From contig CAVOZT010000001.1 of NCBI GenBank assembly GCA_963701375.1, forward strand, positions 186,001 through 250,000: a stretch of DNA of 64,000 nt, in the 5' to 3' direction. Each line of letters starts with the position of its first letter. Position 1 is the stretch's first letter. The translations under genes and the position numbers were made by a program. The notes beneath the pieces were generated by a model, which made no database searches, was not told the origin of the DNA, and worked only from the letters and a program-made list of their open reading frames with translations. This document shows positions 43,702-52,979 of the stretch, one piece after another. Origin of the DNA: CAVXTF01 sp963701375 (GTDB lineage Bacteria > Actinomycetota > Acidimicrobiia > Acidimicrobiales > CAVXTF01).

Positions 43702-44964
43702 GTGACTCCGCGGATACCGGACCGGACCCCCACAGAAGACACCGACAACACAGTCGAGCGACTCGTTCGGACTCTGGCGCTCACCACGTTCTTACTGTGG
43801 GTCGGAGCGAGCTCCATCCTTCCGTTGCTGCCGGAGTACCTTCGCCACCGTGGCTCGAGCGATGGACTTGTGGGCGTCGTCATGGCGTCTTACTTCGTAG
43901 CGGCGCTGGCGTGTCAGTACCCGGCGGGGCGGCTCGCAGACCGCATCGGTCGCCGCCCGGTTCTCCTAGGCGGTTTGCTTTGTTACGCCGTCGGCAGTTT
44001 CGGGTTCCTGGCTCCGGTGGGTCCGGCCGTGGATATCGCGTTTCGTTCCCTGCAGGGCGCGGGGGCAGGTGCAGCCGAGGTGGCGGCCCTGGCAATGATC
44101 TCCGGAGCGGTCGAACTTGCTCGCCGCGGTCGTGCCTTCGCCTCGATCTACGGAGCGCAACTTGCCGCGATGGCGATTGGTCCGCTTGCAGGCAGTTTGA
44201 TCGGCCTGTCAGAGATGAACGTCGTGTTTGCTCTTGCAGGCGCGGTTGCTCTCTGCGCTTGTCTCCCGGCTTTGGGAGGTGGGGTAGTGGCGAGAACAGA
44301 CATGCCATTCGCCGAGGTCGATCGCGCAAGCGCCAAAGGGCTTCCTCGGCTGACGCGGCCGCTCATCGGTGCACTCTTCGCCGCGGCTGCGCTCGGTTTA
44401 GTGATCGGTGTCTACGAGTCGTGCTGGACGCTCCTTCTCGAGTCTCATCACGCTCACGATTGGCAGATCGGGCTCAGCTGGACTTTGTTTGCCGTTCCGT
44501 TTGTGGCGATGGCCCGTCCGGGGGGATGGTTGGCCGACCACCTTGACCGGAGATGGCTTGTGATCGGTGCGTTGACCTCTTCGGTGATCTTCTGCTGCAT
44601 CTATCCGTTCGTCGGGAGCCTCGTGCTGTTGCTGGTCCTCGGGGGAGTCGAAGCTGTCGGGATGGCCGTAGCGCTGCCCTCTGCGCAATCACTGTTGACC
44701 CAGGGATCATCGGCGGGAGAGCTCGGTCGGGTCCAGGGCCTCTTCTCGACGAGCGAGACGGCGGCAATCGCCCTGTCCGCCGGGGTCGGGGGAGCCCTCT
44801 TCGGGCTCGCCACCTGGGCTCCGTTCTTCGCGGGTGCCGCAGGTGCGGCGATATTGGTTTCGGCCCTCCCATTCGTCTGGATGCGCGTTACGGGAAGGGC
44901 GAGTGATGTCGCCACGACGCATCACGAGCTCATATCAGATGGACCCACGATCTTGCAGGCTTGA
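43702..44964 (+). CDS. MFS transporter
   Basis: 420 residues with 12 predicted membrane helices. The motif between helices 2 and 3, AGRLADRIGRRPVLLGG near residue 72, is the major-facilitator signature. The second half has a weaker copy (GGWLADHLDRRWLVIGA). It resembles drug-efflux (DHA) type transporters. GTG 43702 opens about 26 hydrophilic residues before helix 1. Same strand and 40 bases after the acyl-CoA dehydrogenase; may be part of its operon. Confidence 0.87.
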   Translation: MTPRIPDRTPTEDTDNTVERLVRTLALTTFLLWVGASSILPLLPEYLRHRGSSDGLVGVVMASYFVAALACQYPAGRLADRIGRRPVLLGGLLCYAVGSFGFLAPVGPAVDIAFRSLQGAGAGAAEVAALAMISGAVELARRGRAFASIYGAQLAAMAIGPLAGSLIGLSEMNVVFALAGAVALCACLPALGGGVVARTDMPFAEVDRASAKGLPRLTRPLIGALFAAAALGLVIGVYESCWTLLLESHHAHDWQIGLSWTLFAVPFVAMARPGGWLADHLDRRWLVIGALTSSVIFCCIYPFVGSLVLLLVLGGVEAVGMAVALPSAQSLLTQGSSAGELGRVQGLFSTSETAAIALSAGVGGALFGLATWAPFFAGAAGAAILVSALPFVWMRVTGRASDVATTHHELISDGPTILQA

Positions 44965-45018
44965 ACCGAGTGGGAATTGCTCACGAGAACAGCTACGACG
45001 CTGAGATTGGAGATTCGA

Positions 45019-45306
45019 GTGATCGAGATCATGAGGTTCCGGCTGTCCTCTACTACGCAGGAGGGCGATTTCCTCCAGGCGGACCGCGCAGTTCAACAGG
45101 ATTTCGCGTATCACCAGCGGGGTCTCATGAGGAGGACCACGGCTCGTGATGGTGAGGGCAACTGGATCGTCATCGACATCTGGCGTTCTGAGGCAGACGC
45201 CGACCGATGTGCGACGAAGTGGGACAGTGACCCCATCGCGCAGAGGTTCATGCAGCTGGTCGACTCGGCTACCACCACCGACGAGCGGTACACGGAGCTC
45301 GAATGA
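45019..45306 (+). CDS. Small ABM-like (dimeric alpha/beta barrel) protein
   Basis: A 95-residue protein. VIEIMRFRLSS at the start, IVIDIWRSEADADRCATKW in the middle and a final helix fit the ferredoxin-like fold of antibiotic-biosynthesis-monooxygenase/stress-responsive barrel proteins. The start GTG 45019 has TTGGAG 7 bases upstream. The function could be a small monooxygenase or a ligand-binding protein; no catalytic residue can be assigned. Confidence 0.65.
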   Translation: MIEIMRFRLSSTTQEGDFLQADRAVQQDFAYHQRGLMRRTTARDGEGNWIVIDIWRSEADADRCATKWDSDPIAQRFMQLVDSATTTDERYTELE

Positions 45307-45336
45307 ACTGACCCGGTCGTCTTTTTCGAGTGGCCT

Positions 45337-45690
45337 CTACTGCTGCACGAGTACGACCGCGTTTCCCTCGGGGTCCGCAATTGCGGCGAGTGTCGGGCCG
45401 TTAGGTATGTCGAAAGGTTCTGATACGACCTTGCCCCCGAGCTCTCCGGTGCGCTCGAGCGATCCGCGCAAGTCGCGCACTTGTACGTAGAGAACTACAG
45501 CCGGTGTGTCGCCTTGCCGGATGTGACCGGCGGGGCCCGGCTCAGGCCCTCCCAAGCCTGGGCCTATCGGGGGGAGAGGGCCGTCTGCGATCTCCCAGTT
45601 GAACATCTCGCGGTAGAAGGCGGCCTGCCTGGTCGGATCGAGGGCCACGATCTCCCAATGCACGACCGGTCTTGCCCAATCGTCGCCCAT
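45337..45690 (-). CDS. VOC-family (glyoxalase-like) protein
   Basis: 117 residues of the vicinal-oxygen-chelate fold. The start VVHWEIVALDPTRQAAFYREMFNWEI is the characteristic first module, with the His ligand in VVHWEI. The ending GPTLAAIADPEGNAVVLVQ is the typical second-module end with PEGN. Related proteins include ring-cleaving dioxygenase homologues and 27-kDa antigen Cfp30B-like proteins. It is convergent with the ABM-like gene and upstream of the MmpL gene only by strand order. Confidence 0.87.
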   Translation of the reverse strand: MGDDWARPVVHWEIVALDPTRQAAFYREMFNWEIADGPLPPIGPGLGGPEPGPAGHIRQGDTPAVVLYVQVRDLRGSLERTGELGGKVVSEPFDIPNGPTLAAIADPEGNAVVLVQQ

Positions 45691-45742
45691 GGGCAGATCC
45701 TTTCAGAAACGTTGCCCTCGTCCTCGAGCGGGAGGTGTGCAG

Positions 45743-47932
45743 CTAAACCTGCCCGGCCGTCCCCACCTCCGACGGCTTTCGGACAGCCAAGAGGCGTGCC
45801 ATCCGATCCGGGAACCACCAGTTCCATTTCCCGAACAACGAGACGAGTGCAGGCACCAAGAGCGCTCTCACTACCGTCGCGTCGAGCAGAATGCCGGCGC
45901 CCAAACCCGTTGCGAGCACCTTGATGTCGGTATCGGGTGCAGAAGCGAGCGAGGCGAAAGCGAGGAAGAGGATCAGTGCAGCGCTCGTAACGAGGCGCCC
46001 GGTTCGTCCGAGACCAACGGTAACCGCCGCATTGGTGTTGCCTGTCCGGTCATATTCCTCCCTCACCCGAGTGAGGATGAAGACCTCGTAGTCCATCGAC
46101 AGGCCGAACAAGAACGCGAAGATCATCAGCGGGACCCAGAACGTGATAGCGCCCGTGGCCGGAATGCCGAAGATGGCCTGCGAGCCGTGGCCTTCCTGCC
46201 AGAACCACGTCATCAGGCCGAACGTGGCCCCCAACGACAGCACGTTCAAGATGACCGCCTTGCCCGCAAGGAGCAGCGAGCGGAATGCCCTCGCGAGAAG
46301 CAAGAAAGTCACAAGGGCGATAAGAGCGAACATCAGCGGGAAGTTGCCGAATACGGCGTGGCTGTAGTCCTGTTCGATCGCGCCGATCCCCGTCACCCCG
46401 ATCACTCCCGGAAGGTGCGAGACGGCCTTCTCCACTGCGTTGACAGGTGCCAGCGTCTTGTTGTTCAGCGTCGCAAGCGTTGGTACGACGATGATGTCCG
46501 ACGTGCCCGCCCTGCTACCGGTCTCTCCTGACGGGAGCACTGCGGTCTTCACTCCCGGCAAGCCGGCAATGTCTGCACGCACCGCCGGTGCCGCCGCCGT
46601 CGTGGTGAGCACCTCTATCGGAGAGAGAACTCCCTGCGGAACGCCGCCCGAGATGAGGGCCTCGTAGGCTTCGAAAGCCGGCCCGTTCTTGGCCAGCGAA
46701 TTGACTCCGGTCTCGCCTACCTTGATCTGAAGAGCCGGGGCCGCGAAAAGGCCGAGAAGGACGAGGGCCAATCCTGCCGCGGCCCAGCGCCACCGGATGA
46801 CCCCTCGGCCCCAGGCGCTCCACGCACGGCTGGCGTTTTTCTCCTTCCTCACCCGCGGCCAGTCGACGCGCGGTCCGATTCCCCCGAGAAGAGCCGGCAG
46901 AAGTGTGATCACGACGAGTATCGACACGAGAGGGATGAGCATTCCGCCGATCCCTGTGCTTCTCAGTCCAGGAACCGGGAGCACCACCAGCGCCGCGAGG
47001 CCGATTCCGACCGTTAGGCCCGAGAGGACGACGGCGCGGCCGGCCGTCTCCATTGCGGTGATGACTGCAGTGGCGTTGTCGGACCCTCGCGCTCTCTCCT
47101 CGCGCCAACGCGTGACGAGAAGAAGCGAATAGTCGATCGCGATACCGAGGCCGACGAGCGCGATCAAGAACTCGACGATGAACGACACCTGCGTCAGATA
47201 CGTGAGCCCGAGCACCACGAGAAATGTCGTCAGGATCGACGTGGCGGCCACGAGAAGCGGCAGCAGTGCGAGGAACGAAGCGAAGACGAAAGCGAGGACG
47301 ATCAGCGCGCCCAACCCGCCGAAGATCGTCTCGACGAGCACCCCGGGTCCCTTGGAATTTCCTCCAGAGGCAAGTTGGTTGAGCCCGGTAAGGCCTACGT
47401 TGTAACCGCGGAGATGCTGACCGAGGACGGTCTCCGCGTCGTCGATCTGCTTCCCCGAGCCGAATCCGTTCACAGGCGGAGTGAAAACGAGCGCGTAAGT
47501 GCTGCGGCCGTTGTCGGTCAGGAACCGGCTGTCGCCCGTCGTTCCGTAGTCGATGACTCTCAAGGTGGGTTCTGCTTGTCTGACAGCTGAAAAGGCGCGC
47601 GAGATGACGGCTTGGTTCGCCGTCGCGCTCTCGCCCGCAGGGGCCGTGACTACGAGGATCGCGGGTGGCTGGTCACCGCCGTTTCCATATGTGTGGATGA
47701 TGCGTGCAGCGGTCTCGTAGCCCGGCTGGCCGGGCAGTGAGAAATCGAAGCTCAGGCGCTTCGACACCTGACCTGCGGCCATCCCGCCTGTGAGCAGGAG
47801 GACCAACCATCCGACGATCACGATGCGCCTGTGGCGGAGGACGAGTGCCGCCAGGCGGCCGAGAACGGTGTGCGGCTCGCCCGTGGCGGCGGGGACTGAC
47901 GAATCTGGGCGTCGAGGCGGGGCAATAGTCAC
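45743..47932 (-). CDS. MMPL/RND-family exporter
   Basis: 729 residues, with 12 transmembrane helices in two halves, each with a large extracytoplasmic domain. The diagnostic motifs GLGIAIDYSLLLVTRWREER (first half) and LFGLSMDYEVFILTRVREEY (second half) carry the Asp-Tyr pairs of the proton relay. Members export lipids or drugs. GTG 47932 has GGAG 7 bases upstream. It is divergent from the MarR gene, and their 87-base shared region contains two perfect palindromes, so MarR control is very likely. Confidence 0.92.
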   Translation of the reverse strand: MTIAPPRRPDSSVPAATGEPHTVLGRLAALVLRHRRIVIVGWLVLLLTGGMAAGQVSKRLSFDFSLPGQPGYETAARIIHTYGNGGDQPPAILVVTAPAGESATANQAVISRAFSAVRQAEPTLRVIDYGTTGDSRFLTDNGRSTYALVFTPPVNGFGSGKQIDDAETVLGQHLRGYNVGLTGLNQLASGGNSKGPGVLVETIFGGLGALIVLAFVFASFLALLPLLVAATSILTTFLVVLGLTYLTQVSFIVEFLIALVGLGIAIDYSLLLVTRWREERARGSDNATAVITAMETAGRAVVLSGLTVGIGLAALVVLPVPGLRSTGIGGMLIPLVSILVVITLLPALLGGIGPRVDWPRVRKEKNASRAWSAWGRGVIRWRWAAAGLALVLLGLFAAPALQIKVGETGVNSLAKNGPAFEAYEALISGGVPQGVLSPIEVLTTTAAAPAVRADIAGLPGVKTAVLPSGETGSRAGTSDIIVVPTLATLNNKTLAPVNAVEKAVSHLPGVIGVTGIGAIEQDYSHAVFGNFPLMFALIALVTFLLLARAFRSLLLAGKAVILNVLSLGATFGLMTWFWQEGHGSQAIFGIPATGAITFWVPLMIFAFLFGLSMDYEVFILTRVREEYDRTGNTNAAVTVGLGRTGRLVTSAALILFLAFASLASAPDTDIKVLATGLGAGILLDATVVRALLVPALVSLFGKWNWWFPDRMARLLAVRKPSEVGTAGQV

Positions 47933-47959
47933 GCTGGACTCCGTTCTTTACGTTCTCAG

Positions 47960-47986
47960 CCGAATCATTCGGTACAGAACAGTTCT
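47960..47986. promoter_or_regulatory. Two palindromic operators between mmpL and marR
   Basis: CCGAATCATTCGG (47960-47972, 6-bp arms, 1-base centre) and AGAACAGTTCT (47976-47986, 5-bp arms, 1-base centre), three bases apart; a further ATTCGG half-site lies near 47997. They sit centrally in the 87-base divergent region, as expected for autoregulation by the MarR protein. Confidence 0.75.
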
Positions 47987-48019
47987 AGCACAACTGATTC
48001 GGATGGTAAACTGGTTCGC

Positions 48020-48640
48020 GTGGTGAATCTCGGCGGTGATGACGCAACAGGTCTCGCGGATTCATCGGAGAGTTCTTCGCCTATGCCTGATACCACTGAC
48101 AGGCCGATGCCCGAGCCCGTCGAGGGGGCGGCAGGCTCACCGGTTCCGACCCGGCGACCTCAGGCCGTCGGCTTCCTGCTTTCCCAGCTCGGATTCGAGG
48201 CGGCAAGCCGTTTCGGCAAGCTCATGGCCGAGGTCGACCTTGAACCGCGCCAGTTCGCCCTGATGAGGGCGATCGAAGCATTCGACGGCCAGCCACAGAG
48301 CTCTGTCGGCGAGTGGCTGCGGATCCCTCCGAGCTCGATGGTCTCGGTTATCGACCATCTCGAGGGCAGAGGTCTGGTTGAACGGAGGTTGCACCCTACG
48401 GACAGGCGTTCGCGAACCTTGCACCTGACCCCGCTCGGCAGGGACGTGCTGCAGCGTGCGACTGAGCTTGCGATGGGGCTCGAAAAGACGATCTGCGCGG
48501 GGCTCGACGCCGATCGCCGCTCGGAGCTGATCGAGATGCTCGTCGATGTTGCCGACAATCTCGGGCTGGTCCAAGGCCTGCACCCCGACACGTCCACAGG
48601 TCACGGTTCGCAGCACTGGACAGATCACGAACCGGTCTGA
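48020..48640 (+). CDS. MarR-family transcriptional regulator
   Basis: 206 residues. A hydrophilic N-terminal arm of about 45 residues precedes the winged helix: LEPRQFALMRAIEAFDGQ, then SVGEWLRIPPSSMVSVIDHLEGRGLVERRLHPTDRRSRTL containing the recognition helix and the wing (D-R-R-S), and a C-terminal dimerisation helix. It probably represses both itself and the divergent MmpL exporter through the palindromes at 47960-47986, being released by a lipophilic or phenolic ligand. Start GTG 48020. Confidence 0.92.
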   Translation: MVNLGGDDATGLADSSESSSPMPDTTDRPMPEPVEGAAGSPVPTRRPQAVGFLLSQLGFEAASRFGKLMAEVDLEPRQFALMRAIEAFDGQPQSSVGEWLRIPPSSMVSVIDHLEGRGLVERRLHPTDRRSRTLHLTPLGRDVLQRATELAMGLEKTICAGLDADRRSELIEMLVDVADNLGLVQGLHPDTSTGHGSQHWTDHEPV

Positions 48641-48693
48641 CTTAAGCGTGGAGTTCGCGAGCACCACCCGAAGGTCTCTGGCACGATCGTGCC

Positions 48694-50634
48694 GTGCGGG
48701 GGAGAGGTGCCGTGGCGGCAGTGCCGGTCGCTCTGTTCATTCTGTGCGCAGTCGTGCTCGGCTTCTCGTCTGCCGCGCCGGTGTCGACGAACGTCGCCCA
48801 CGTCTCTCTTCCGGTCGTTCCGTGCCCGTTGTCCAGCTCGGACTTGGCTTCGCTTCGCGGACAGCACGTTCCGCTCCCGGGGCCTATCCCCGCGACGGTA
48901 GGTGTTGCAGTCCCGCTGCCTGCGGGCACCGCCGTTTACGGAGTCAGGTTTCCGGGATCCGGCTCAAAGGTCAGTTACACAGTCGGCCCTGTCGGGTTTG
49001 CCTGCGCGCCTCTTTACGGTTCCGCCACAGGGGCCTCATTCCAGTCCGTCGACCAGGCTCCCGGCTCCGGTCTCGGGGTGAGCACCGTGTTCGAGGCCGG
49101 TGGCATCGGGCCGGCCACCGACCTCGCGTGCGCCTACATCCCGGCGGTTCTCGCAGCGGACGAAGTGTTCAGGGCGGGTTTCGGTAACGGAGGCTGCAGT
49201 CGACCGGGCGGTGACCGCGTCGTTCAGATCCCGACGAGCTTGGCGAACCTCTACATCGCAGCGGTCGACGTGCCGACTTCGGTATCGGACCCGAACGTTC
49301 CTCAGAACGGCGCCGGTAAAGGAATCGACGCTTTCGCGCTCTTCACCGCTCAGGTGTTCAACGGACAGTCAGCGGCCGGCCAGGCGATCTGGTGCGTCCT
49401 GCCTCCTCGGAACAAGTCGATCTGCATTGCAGCGCTCGACTTCTTCTTGACCACCCAGTCGAGTGTCGGGCTGGCGATGAGCAGCTCTGAGCTGACGAGT
49501 GCCGAAGTCGCAATAGCGAACCTTGTGGTCTCGGCGGGTGAAGCTTCAAAGCCATCTCGGACGTCACCCGTCGCGACGGCTCTGCCGACGCCGCACCAGG
49601 CCTTCTCCTCGGTCGCCCGCACAGTCGAGAACGTCGTCATAACGAGCGCAGCAGTCGTTTTAATCACCTTCCCCGCCCAGATGTTCAATTCCACTTTCGA
49701 CGAGAACTACTTGGAGATCGTTGCGATATGGCGGCGCTTCTTGTGGCGGATGGGAGGACGACGCCGCCTCGCGAGGAAGAGAAGGGCTGAATGGGCCGCG
49801 CGGGGTTCCACCAAGCCCGAGGAGGTGTCACGGAGAAAAGAGCTCGTCACGTTCATGTCTGTCCTCGCTGCAGGATCTGTGATCGGCGGATTCAGAGACC
49901 CGAATTTCGGTTTCAACCTGGCGAGCGTTGCGAACTTCATCGGCACCCTTATGGCTCTGGTGGTCCTCATCGCAGCCCCAACCGCCGCGGCGACGGCGTA
50001 CAGGAAGATGAAGCGCAGCCCGACCCACGCGACGCTCCGCGCGATTCCGGCAGGAATCGCAATCGCTGTCGTATCGGTTCTCATTTCGCGCCTGGCGCAT
50101 TTTCAGCCCGGCTATCTCTACGGGATCGTCTGCGGTGTGGCGTTCGCTCACAAGCTCGCAAAGAAACAAGAGGCAAAAGTCGTGAGTCTCGAATCCGGGG
50201 CCACGCTCGTAGCCGCAGTCGTCGCATGGATCGCATTCGTTCCGATAGACGCTGCGGCTCTTCACCCCGGCGCATCTTTTTGGGTGGCGCTGGTGGACGA
50301 CTGGCTCGCATCGATATTCGTCGGAGGGCTCGTCGGGGTGACGATCGGGCTGCTACCTCTGCGGTTCCTCCCGGGCGGGACGCTGGTCAAATGGAACCGC
50401 GTTGCCTGGGCGGCGATGTTCGGTATCGCTTGCTTCGGGGTGGTCGCCGTAATGCTCCGACCGTCATCTGGACCTGCCCTACCGGGATCAGCGCCCGTTG
50501 TCACGGTCATCGTGCTTTTCGTTTTGTTCGGAGGGGTTTCCGTACTTTTTCGCCAGTACTTCGCCAAGCGACACCCGTCGGTCGACCGCGAGTCGCGGGT
50601 AACAGCGCCGACAGGAGTCGAGCGGTTCCGTTGA
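48694..50634 (+). CDS. Large membrane protein with extracytoplasmic N-terminal domain (FGLLP-like)
   Basis: 646 residues. Signal or anchor helix at 8-27, then about 290 residues of extracytoplasmic domain with Cys pairs (VVPCPLS, GFACAPL, LACAYIP, NGGCSRP, IWCVLP, SICIAAL). Next come a basic cytoplasmic loop (RRRLARKRRAEWAARG) and six or seven helices. Close to the C-terminus is IGLLPLRFLPGG, resembling the motif that names the actinobacterial FGLLP-motif membrane proteins. Function unknown. GTG/ATG starts cluster here; GTG 48694 is used. It is downstream of and on the same strand as marR. Confidence 0.72.
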   Translation: MRGRGAVAAVPVALFILCAVVLGFSSAAPVSTNVAHVSLPVVPCPLSSSDLASLRGQHVPLPGPIPATVGVAVPLPAGTAVYGVRFPGSGSKVSYTVGPVGFACAPLYGSATGASFQSVDQAPGSGLGVSTVFEAGGIGPATDLACAYIPAVLAADEVFRAGFGNGGCSRPGGDRVVQIPTSLANLYIAAVDVPTSVSDPNVPQNGAGKGIDAFALFTAQVFNGQSAAGQAIWCVLPPRNKSICIAALDFFLTTQSSVGLAMSSSELTSAEVAIANLVVSAGEASKPSRTSPVATALPTPHQAFSSVARTVENVVITSAAVVLITFPAQMFNSTFDENYLEIVAIWRRFLWRMGGRRRLARKRRAEWAARGSTKPEEVSRRKELVTFMSVLAAGSVIGGFRDPNFGFNLASVANFIGTLMALVVLIAAPTAAATAYRKMKRSPTHATLRAIPAGIAIAVVSVLISRLAHFQPGYLYGIVCGVAFAHKLAKKQEAKVVSLESGATLVAAVVAWIAFVPIDAAALHPGASFWVALVDDWLASIFVGGLVGVTIGLLPLRFLPGGTLVKWNRVAWAAMFGIACFGVVAVMLRPSSGPALPGSAPVVTVIVLFVLFGGVSVLFRQYFAKRHPSVDRESRVTAPTGVERFR

Positions 50635-50657
50635 GGTAGGCCTATCCTTGCCCCGCA

Positions 50658-51308
50658 GTGGAAGATCGCACGAAGCCGGGACTGTGGCTCGAGCTCGTCT
50701 CCTCAGACGGAGCCAACTACGCAGACCGGGCAGACGAGCTCACCTCGTTGGCCGGTATCTATTCTGCTTGGTGGGGAGCGAACGCCCACCCGGGCCGCGA
50801 TGATCTGCCGCGCAAGATCCCCGAGTTCTCGACTCTGGCCGTCTACGAAGTCGAAGAGGCGTTCTCACCCCCGCCTGTACCCGACGGCACCACGGGTCTG
50901 TATTTCAGGCGCACACCGCGCCCGGGCCAAGGGGTGCTGACAGGTGAACCCACTACCGGAGTTCTGCTCGTGCTCATCAGCCCACGCAATCCAAGTGGCG
51001 CCGTCTCCCTGCGTGACTGGGCGGACTTCGTTCACATCCGCCATATAGCCGAGGCAGCCGTTCCCGGGTACTCGATGATCACGCCGTACGAGAGCGCCGA
51101 CCGAAGTGATCCTCGCTTTCTTCATCTATACGAGATGGACAGCGCAGACCCCGAAGTTACGTTCGCTTCGATGAGACCCCTTGTCGAGAAACGCCTCGGA
51201 CCACAGGGGTCAAAAGCGTTCGATTCCTGGGCGTGGCACGAGGAATTGCGGATCATGTACGTAAATACATTCGCCCGTACCGGCGTCATACCTCCAGCCG
51301 CGCGCTGA
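50658..51308 (+). CDS. Conserved hypothetical protein with two ferredoxin-like modules
   Basis: 216 residues with no signal or membrane segment. The first half (LWLELVSSDGANYADRADEL … LAVYEVEEAF) and the second half (VLLVLISPRNPSGAVSLRDW … FLHLYEMDS) look like two copies of a beta-alpha-beta module of the dimeric alpha/beta-barrel type. Each ends in a strand with Y-E. The segment FVHIRHIAEAAVPGY recalls EthD/DUF4286-like proteins. No catalytic function can be given. Start GTG 50658. Confidence 0.65.
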   Translation: MEDRTKPGLWLELVSSDGANYADRADELTSLAGIYSAWWGANAHPGRDDLPRKIPEFSTLAVYEVEEAFSPPPVPDGTTGLYFRRTPRPGQGVLTGEPTTGVLLVLISPRNPSGAVSLRDWADFVHIRHIAEAAVPGYSMITPYESADRSDPRFLHLYEMDSADPEVTFASMRPLVEKRLGPQGSKAFDSWAWHEELRIMYVNTFARTGVIPPAAR

Positions 51309-51334
51309 CAGGGCCGCTGACGAGGCTTGCACCG

Positions 51335-51925
51335 TCAATAAGTCTTGCGACCCACCGGGCGCATGGCGGCGTCGAACACGGCGACCACCTCGGCCCCCAG
51401 CAGGTCGATCGGTTGTGAACCGGTTTGGACGAGCGACATCAGAAGCGATAGCCAGATCGTCAAGAATCCGTTCGCCATCGCCCGGGCGTCGAGATCGTCG
51501 CGCACCTCGCCTCGCATCTGAAGGCTCTCCAGGTTCTCCGCCAGCCCCTTTCGAAGCTGGTCGAGCGCCGGAATTCCGATCAGGCGGACAGTGAAATCGG
51601 GCTCGAGGCCCGCCAGCACTCGTCGCGCCAGGGGATGGCGGTCGAGCGCCTCTAGAAACCCGACGATGACGTGCAGCCAATCGCCGATCAGATCGTCGTC
51701 TCGGACCCCGGCTAGCCCGTCTTCGATCTCGCCGGCAGCGTCCTCGTCCACCGCCGCAATGAAGAGCGCCTCCTTGTTGGCGAAGTACGGATAGATGGCA
51801 CTCGGGCTGAGCCCCGCGTCGCGTGCCACTGCGGTCAAAGAGGTGGTTCTGTAACCCTCTCGGGCGAAGCGCACGATCGAAGCCTCGAGGATTGAACGCC
51901 GCGTGCGTTCGCCCTTGGAGACCAT
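51335..51925 (-). CDS. TetR-family transcriptional regulator
   Basis: 196 residues. The N-terminal helix-turn-helix is clear (ERTRRSILEASIVRFAREGYRTTSLTAVARDAGLSPSAIYPYFANKEALF), with a ligand-binding C-terminal domain. ATG 51925 has AGGAGAG 6-8 bases upstream and is preferred over GTG 51985, which would add 20 residues. It lies 66 bases downstream of the AurF-like oxygenase on the same strand, and probably regulates it. Confidence 0.9.
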   Translation of the reverse strand: MVSKGERTRRSILEASIVRFAREGYRTTSLTAVARDAGLSPSAIYPYFANKEALFIAAVDEDAAGEIEDGLAGVRDDDLIGDWLHVIVGFLEALDRHPLARRVLAGLEPDFTVRLIGIPALDQLRKGLAENLESLQMRGEVRDDLDARAMANGFLTIWLSLLMSLVQTGSQPIDLLGAEVVAVFDAAMRPVGRKTY

Positions 51926-51991
51926 CGAGCTCTCCTGCTCGAGGGCGAACAGGATCTCGGCCGAACCGCCATCGGCCGGATTCACGAAGGG

Positions 51992-52972
51992 TTACCTTGG
52001 CGGTCGACCGAACAGACGAGGCGCCACGTCGCGCGGTATCCGCCCAGGGACCAGAGCCCCGGCATCGACCAGCGCTGCGAGCAGAGGCCGCAGCGCTCGG
52101 TGCTTGAGCTCGAGGCGCTTCGGTGTCCGGTTAGCTTCGCGCCACGTCTTCCAGCCCGGAAGCCCGACCACCCTGTACACGCCGGGGTTGACCATCGTGT
52201 CGAACATGCCACCTGCGACGAGGGGTGCGACGTGTTTGACCATGAACCGGTCGACGAAGCCGGCCCTTTGCCAAAGCTCGGGAAGGATCGTGCGGGCGAA
52301 GGCGAGGTGTCGCGCCTCTTCCTGCCGGTGGTAGCGGTTCACCTCACGAATGAACGGGTCGGTGTCGGGATGTTCGGCTGCCAGCTTCTGGAACAGATCG
52401 GGGATTTCCTCTCCCGTGAGAACTGCGACACAGAACATCGAGGGCATCGAGGCGAGCGCGGGAATCATCACGCGCTCGAGGGCCCTCGTGATCCGGTTGT
52501 CGAAAGGGTTTTTCGACTTGGGCTTCAATTGCGAGACCATCCGCAGGAACAGACGCGAGTGGCGAGTCTCTTCGCCTATCTCGTGGAGGATGTACGTCAC
52601 TCTCGGGTCGGATAGATCGCGCCGAAGAATGTCGATAGCGAACCCGGCCATGAGCACGGACTCGAACCGGACACCGGTGCTCGCGATCGCGGCGACCTCT
52701 TCTCGCGAGATCACCTCGCGCTGCTGTTCGGTCAGCTGCAGGTCGAGACCGGCGATACTGAGCAGTTCGTCGGGCAGAAGCTGACCGGGTCCCACGCTCC
52801 CGGGGACGGCTTCATCAGGTTCTACGACCCTCTTCAAAGACAGCGCGGACAGTCGCTCGACCCGGTCTTCAGTGGATCGCCTGGCTCCACCTTTGGATTC
52901 GGTCTGACCAGTCGGCTCGCCAGAATCAGAGGCGAGGGGAGTCTCAGAAGTGAGGGGAAGGGTGGTCGTCAT
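51992..52972 (-). CDS. AurF-like di-iron oxygenase
   Basis: 326 residues of the p-aminobenzoate N-oxygenase AurF/di-iron oxygenase family. Iron-ligand motifs are visible: HEIGEETRHSRLF near residue 130 (E-x-x-R-H), a Glu in LTGEEIPDLFQ near 186 and RYHRQEEARHLAFAR near 214. The N-terminal 50 residues are hydrophilic. The family oxidises amines and other substrates with O2; the substrate here is unknown. The promoter lies 7 bases from the ATG, so the mRNA is probably leaderless. Likely in an operon with the TetR gene. Confidence 0.87.
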   Translation of the reverse strand: MTTTLPLTSETPLASDSGEPTGQTESKGGARRSTEDRVERLSALSLKRVVEPDEAVPGSVGPGQLLPDELLSIAGLDLQLTEQQREVISREEVAAIASTGVRFESVLMAGFAIDILRRDLSDPRVTYILHEIGEETRHSRLFLRMVSQLKPKSKNPFDNRITRALERVMIPALASMPSMFCVAVLTGEEIPDLFQKLAAEHPDTDPFIREVNRYHRQEEARHLAFARTILPELWQRAGFVDRFMVKHVAPLVAGGMFDTMVNPGVYRVVGLPGWKTWREANRTPKRLELKHRALRPLLAALVDAGALVPGRIPRDVAPRLFGRPPR

Positions 52973-52979
52973 GTAGCTA

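Noticed and set aside
47976..47986. AGAACAGTTCT as a KstR-type sterol operator
   Set aside because: The arms are separated by one base, whereas the KstR consensus as I know it has two; no kstR gene is in the window.
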